This document shows, piece by piece, positions 32,305 to 33,811 of a stretch of DNA of 33,811 bases. The DNA is from Pseudomonadota bacterium (lineage in GTDB: Bacteria > Desulfobacterota > Binatia > UBA12015). Position numbers and translations under genes: made by a program. The stretch is taken from NCBI GenBank assembly GCA_005777805.1, contig SXLG01000049.1, positions 1 to 33,811 on the forward strand, written 5' to 3'. The number at the start of each line of letters is the position of its first letter. Within the stretch, counting starts at the first letter, position 1. Under the pieces are notes generated by a model. The model did not search any database. It was not told the DNA's origin and worked only from the letters and a program-made list of their open reading frames with translations.

Positions 32305-33597
32305 GCGCTGGGTGGTGAGGGCGGCGTGGTCAAGCCGGCTCGCTGCGACCACGCTCACCGTGGCCAGCAGGGCCAGATAGAGTGCAGGCGCGAGAACGGA
32401 CGCCGTGCGGTTGATGAGCCAGGTGCAAACCAGCGGAGCCGAGCCCCCCAGCACACCAGCCGTCAGGTTGTAGCCGAGGCCCGCTGCCGAAGAGCGGACA
32501 TGGGCGGGGAAGAGTTCGATCATCGTGACCGGGATCGTCCCCAGCACGAAGGCCATCAGTAGAGCCGCGATGAGCTGGGCGGCCAGCGCCGCGAAGGCTC
32601 CACCGCTCGACAGCACAAGCCAGAGGGGTAGGGCGAGAAGCGCAAGCGTGGCCTGGGCCGTGACCAGTACCCGGCGGCGCCCGAGATGATCCGCCGCGAG
32701 TCCGCCGAGCGGGATCGCGGCGAGGAGCACGGCCATGGCAGAGGTGTTGAGGAGAAGCGGGAACTCGACCGGCGGAACGACCATTTGACCGAGGTAGGTC
32801 GGCAGCCACACAAAGAGCGTGCACAAGCCGCCCGTGAACAAGGGCAGTAGCGCACAAAGATGGCCGATCTGCCGTGGAGTGTGTCGCAGGGCAGCCCGTA
32901 GCGGGTGTTCGTCCAGCGCGGTGACCGCCCGCGTGGCGGCGGGTGCAGTCTGCTCGCGCAAACCTCGTCGAAGCCAAAAACCAGACAGGCCGAGCAGGCT
33001 CGCGGCGAGGAAAGCGACACGCCAGCCAAAGCGTTCGATTTGCGCGTGCGTCAGCAGGGCCTGCACGAGAGTTCCGGCAGCCGAGCCGAGCAGCATCCCG
33101 CCCGTCAAGCTGAGCGTGGTCCAGCTCGTGAACAGACCGCGCCGGCGATACGGGGCGATCTCGGCGATCCACACGATCGAAGCGATCAGTTCACCGCCGA
33201 CCGAGATGCCCTGGACGAGGCGCAAGACCACGAGCAGGGCCGGCGCCCACCATCCGGCTGTCGCGTACGAGGGCAGAAGGCCGAGTGCGGTAGTTGCGCT
33301 CGCCATGAGCACGACGGATGCGAGCAGGGCCGCGGGCCGGCCGAAGCGGTCACTGCAAGAAGCAAAGAGAATTCCGCCGAGGGGCCGCACGACGTAGCCG
33401 GCAGCGAGGACCGCGAAGACCTGCAGCAACGAGACGATAGGGTCGCCCGAGGGAAAGAACCGTGTGCCGAGCACGGGCGCGAGAAGGCCGAAGAGAGCGA
33501 AATCGTACCCCTCGAGCACGTTGCCGACGACCCCGGCGGCGGTGCTGCTGCCGTGCCTTGGCGCGAAGCCGACGGGCACGCCGTGTCCAGGTTTCAT
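32299..33597 (-). CDS. Major facilitator superfamily transporter, metabolite:H+ symporter (MHS) type
   Basis: 432 aa with 12 predicted membrane segments. Hallmarks of the ProP/ShiA-like MHS group: GNVLEGYDFALFGLLAPVLGTRFFPSGDP in segment 1, RPLGGILFASCSDRFGRPAALL as the loop 2-3 motif, RLVQGISVGGELIASIVWIAEIAP, and in the second half GGLAADHLGRRRVLV and IELFPAHVRSSAAGLGYN. It probably imports a carboxylate or osmolyte with protons across the inner membrane; the substrate is unknown. The start is uncertain: ATG 33597 gives the usual N-terminus, while ATG 33669 and ATG 33759 are in frame. It converges on the propeller gene with 53 bases between. Confidence 0.9.
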   Translation of the reverse strand: MKPGHGVPVGFAPRHGSSTAAGVVGNVLEGYDFALFGLLAPVLGTRFFPSGDPIVSLLQVFAVLAAGYVVRPLGGILFASCSDRFGRPAALLASVVLMASATTALGLLPSYATAGWWAPALLVVLRLVQGISVGGELIASIVWIAEIAPYRRRGLFTSWTTLSLTGGMLLGSAAGTLVQALLTHAQIERFGWRVAFLAASLLGLSGFWLRRGLREQTAPAATRAVTALDEHPLRAALRHTPRQIGHLCALLPLFTGGLCTLFVWLPTYLGQMVVPPVEFPLLLNTSAMAVLLAAIPLGGLAADHLGRRRVLVTAQATLALLALPLWLVLSSGGAFAALAAQLIAALLMAFVLGTIPVTMIELFPAHVRSSAAGLGYNLTAGVLGGSAPLVCTWLINRTASVLAPALYLALLATVSVVAASRLDHAALTTQRG

Positions 33598-33811
33598 CGA
33601 GCGGCCCGCCCGGTTCGAGGGATTCGTCGCGATTCCGTGCGCCGGTGCGACGTGGCGATGGATGCGCATGTCGCCGCGCACGCCCCGCCCATAACGCCTG
33701 CCGTCGAGATCGGACAGGGCATCGCGGCAATCACAACGGGAAGGGGAGGCGTCGAGCACACGATGCCTCTGCTTATGCAGGACCCGGAGCCAGCCCGCCA
33801 GCCGCCGGCCC

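Noticed and set aside
1..33811. Search by eye for tRNA, rRNA, insertion sequences, phage genes and CRISPR arrays
   Set aside because: Nothing convincing was seen; a tRNAscan or covariance-model run would be needed to exclude small RNAs fully.

Overview
The window is high-GC bacterial chromosome with closely packed genes on both strands. No rRNA, tRNA, insertion sequence, phage gene or CRISPR array was seen. Several traits point to a Gram-negative soil or marine lineage of the Binatota / 'Deltaproteobacteria' kind: secreted proteins with Thr-Pro linkers, a Cys-rich C-terminal domain of the CxDGxxCDxDGxxDGxCTF type, an F420-dependent LLM-class oxidoreductase, an Amidohydro_2 protein, an acyl-CoA dehydrogenase and cobalamin-controlled TonB transport. 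The lineage is an inference from gene content and was not tested.

Region by region. (1) 1-2548: edge of an exopolysaccharide locus, with a truncated Wza-type export lipoprotein, a NarL/LuxR-type regulator and a specialised NusG paralogue whose leader holds two tandem hairpins. (2) 2591-6944, minus strand: a cobalamin riboswitch followed by two secreted proteins, a 499-aa beta-propeller and an 808-aa multidomain protein with dockerin-like and cohesin-like segments, separated by a strong hairpin. (3) 7801-9927: a secreted protein of unknown function. (4) 10290-13235, minus strand: amidohydrolase, then a GNAT-pdxH pair. (5) 13535-14269: dienelactone hydrolase. (6) 18199 to 14296, minus strand: a five-gene run of peroxiredoxin, acyl-CoA dehydrogenase, TerC/Alx membrane protein, universal stress protein and methyltransferase, with overlapping starts and stops. 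(7) 18409-19776: a small outer-membrane barrel-like protein, a possible 80-aa gene with a terminator-like hairpin, and a decayed fragment of a second copy of the barrel gene. (8) 19777-24734, plus strand: sulfotransferase, DedA protein, FGGY (glycerol) kinase, HAD phosphatase, a coupled 98-aa frame and a nucleosidase-like lipoprotein. (9) 25223-28260: divergent F420 LLM oxidoreductase and a ThDP-dependent 2-oxo-acid decarboxylase. (10) 28328-32245: a second cobalamin riboswitch, then a TonB-dependent receptor and a translationally coupled beta-propeller lipoprotein. (11) 32299-33597: MFS transporter.

The most interesting theme is the pair of cobalamin riboswitches. The right one controls a receptor plus surface propeller arrangement that resembles BtuB-BtuG of Bacteroidetes. 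The left one controls only secreted or surface proteins with no transporter, and so predicts an extra extracellular corrinoid-related assembly not matched by any system I can name with confidence.
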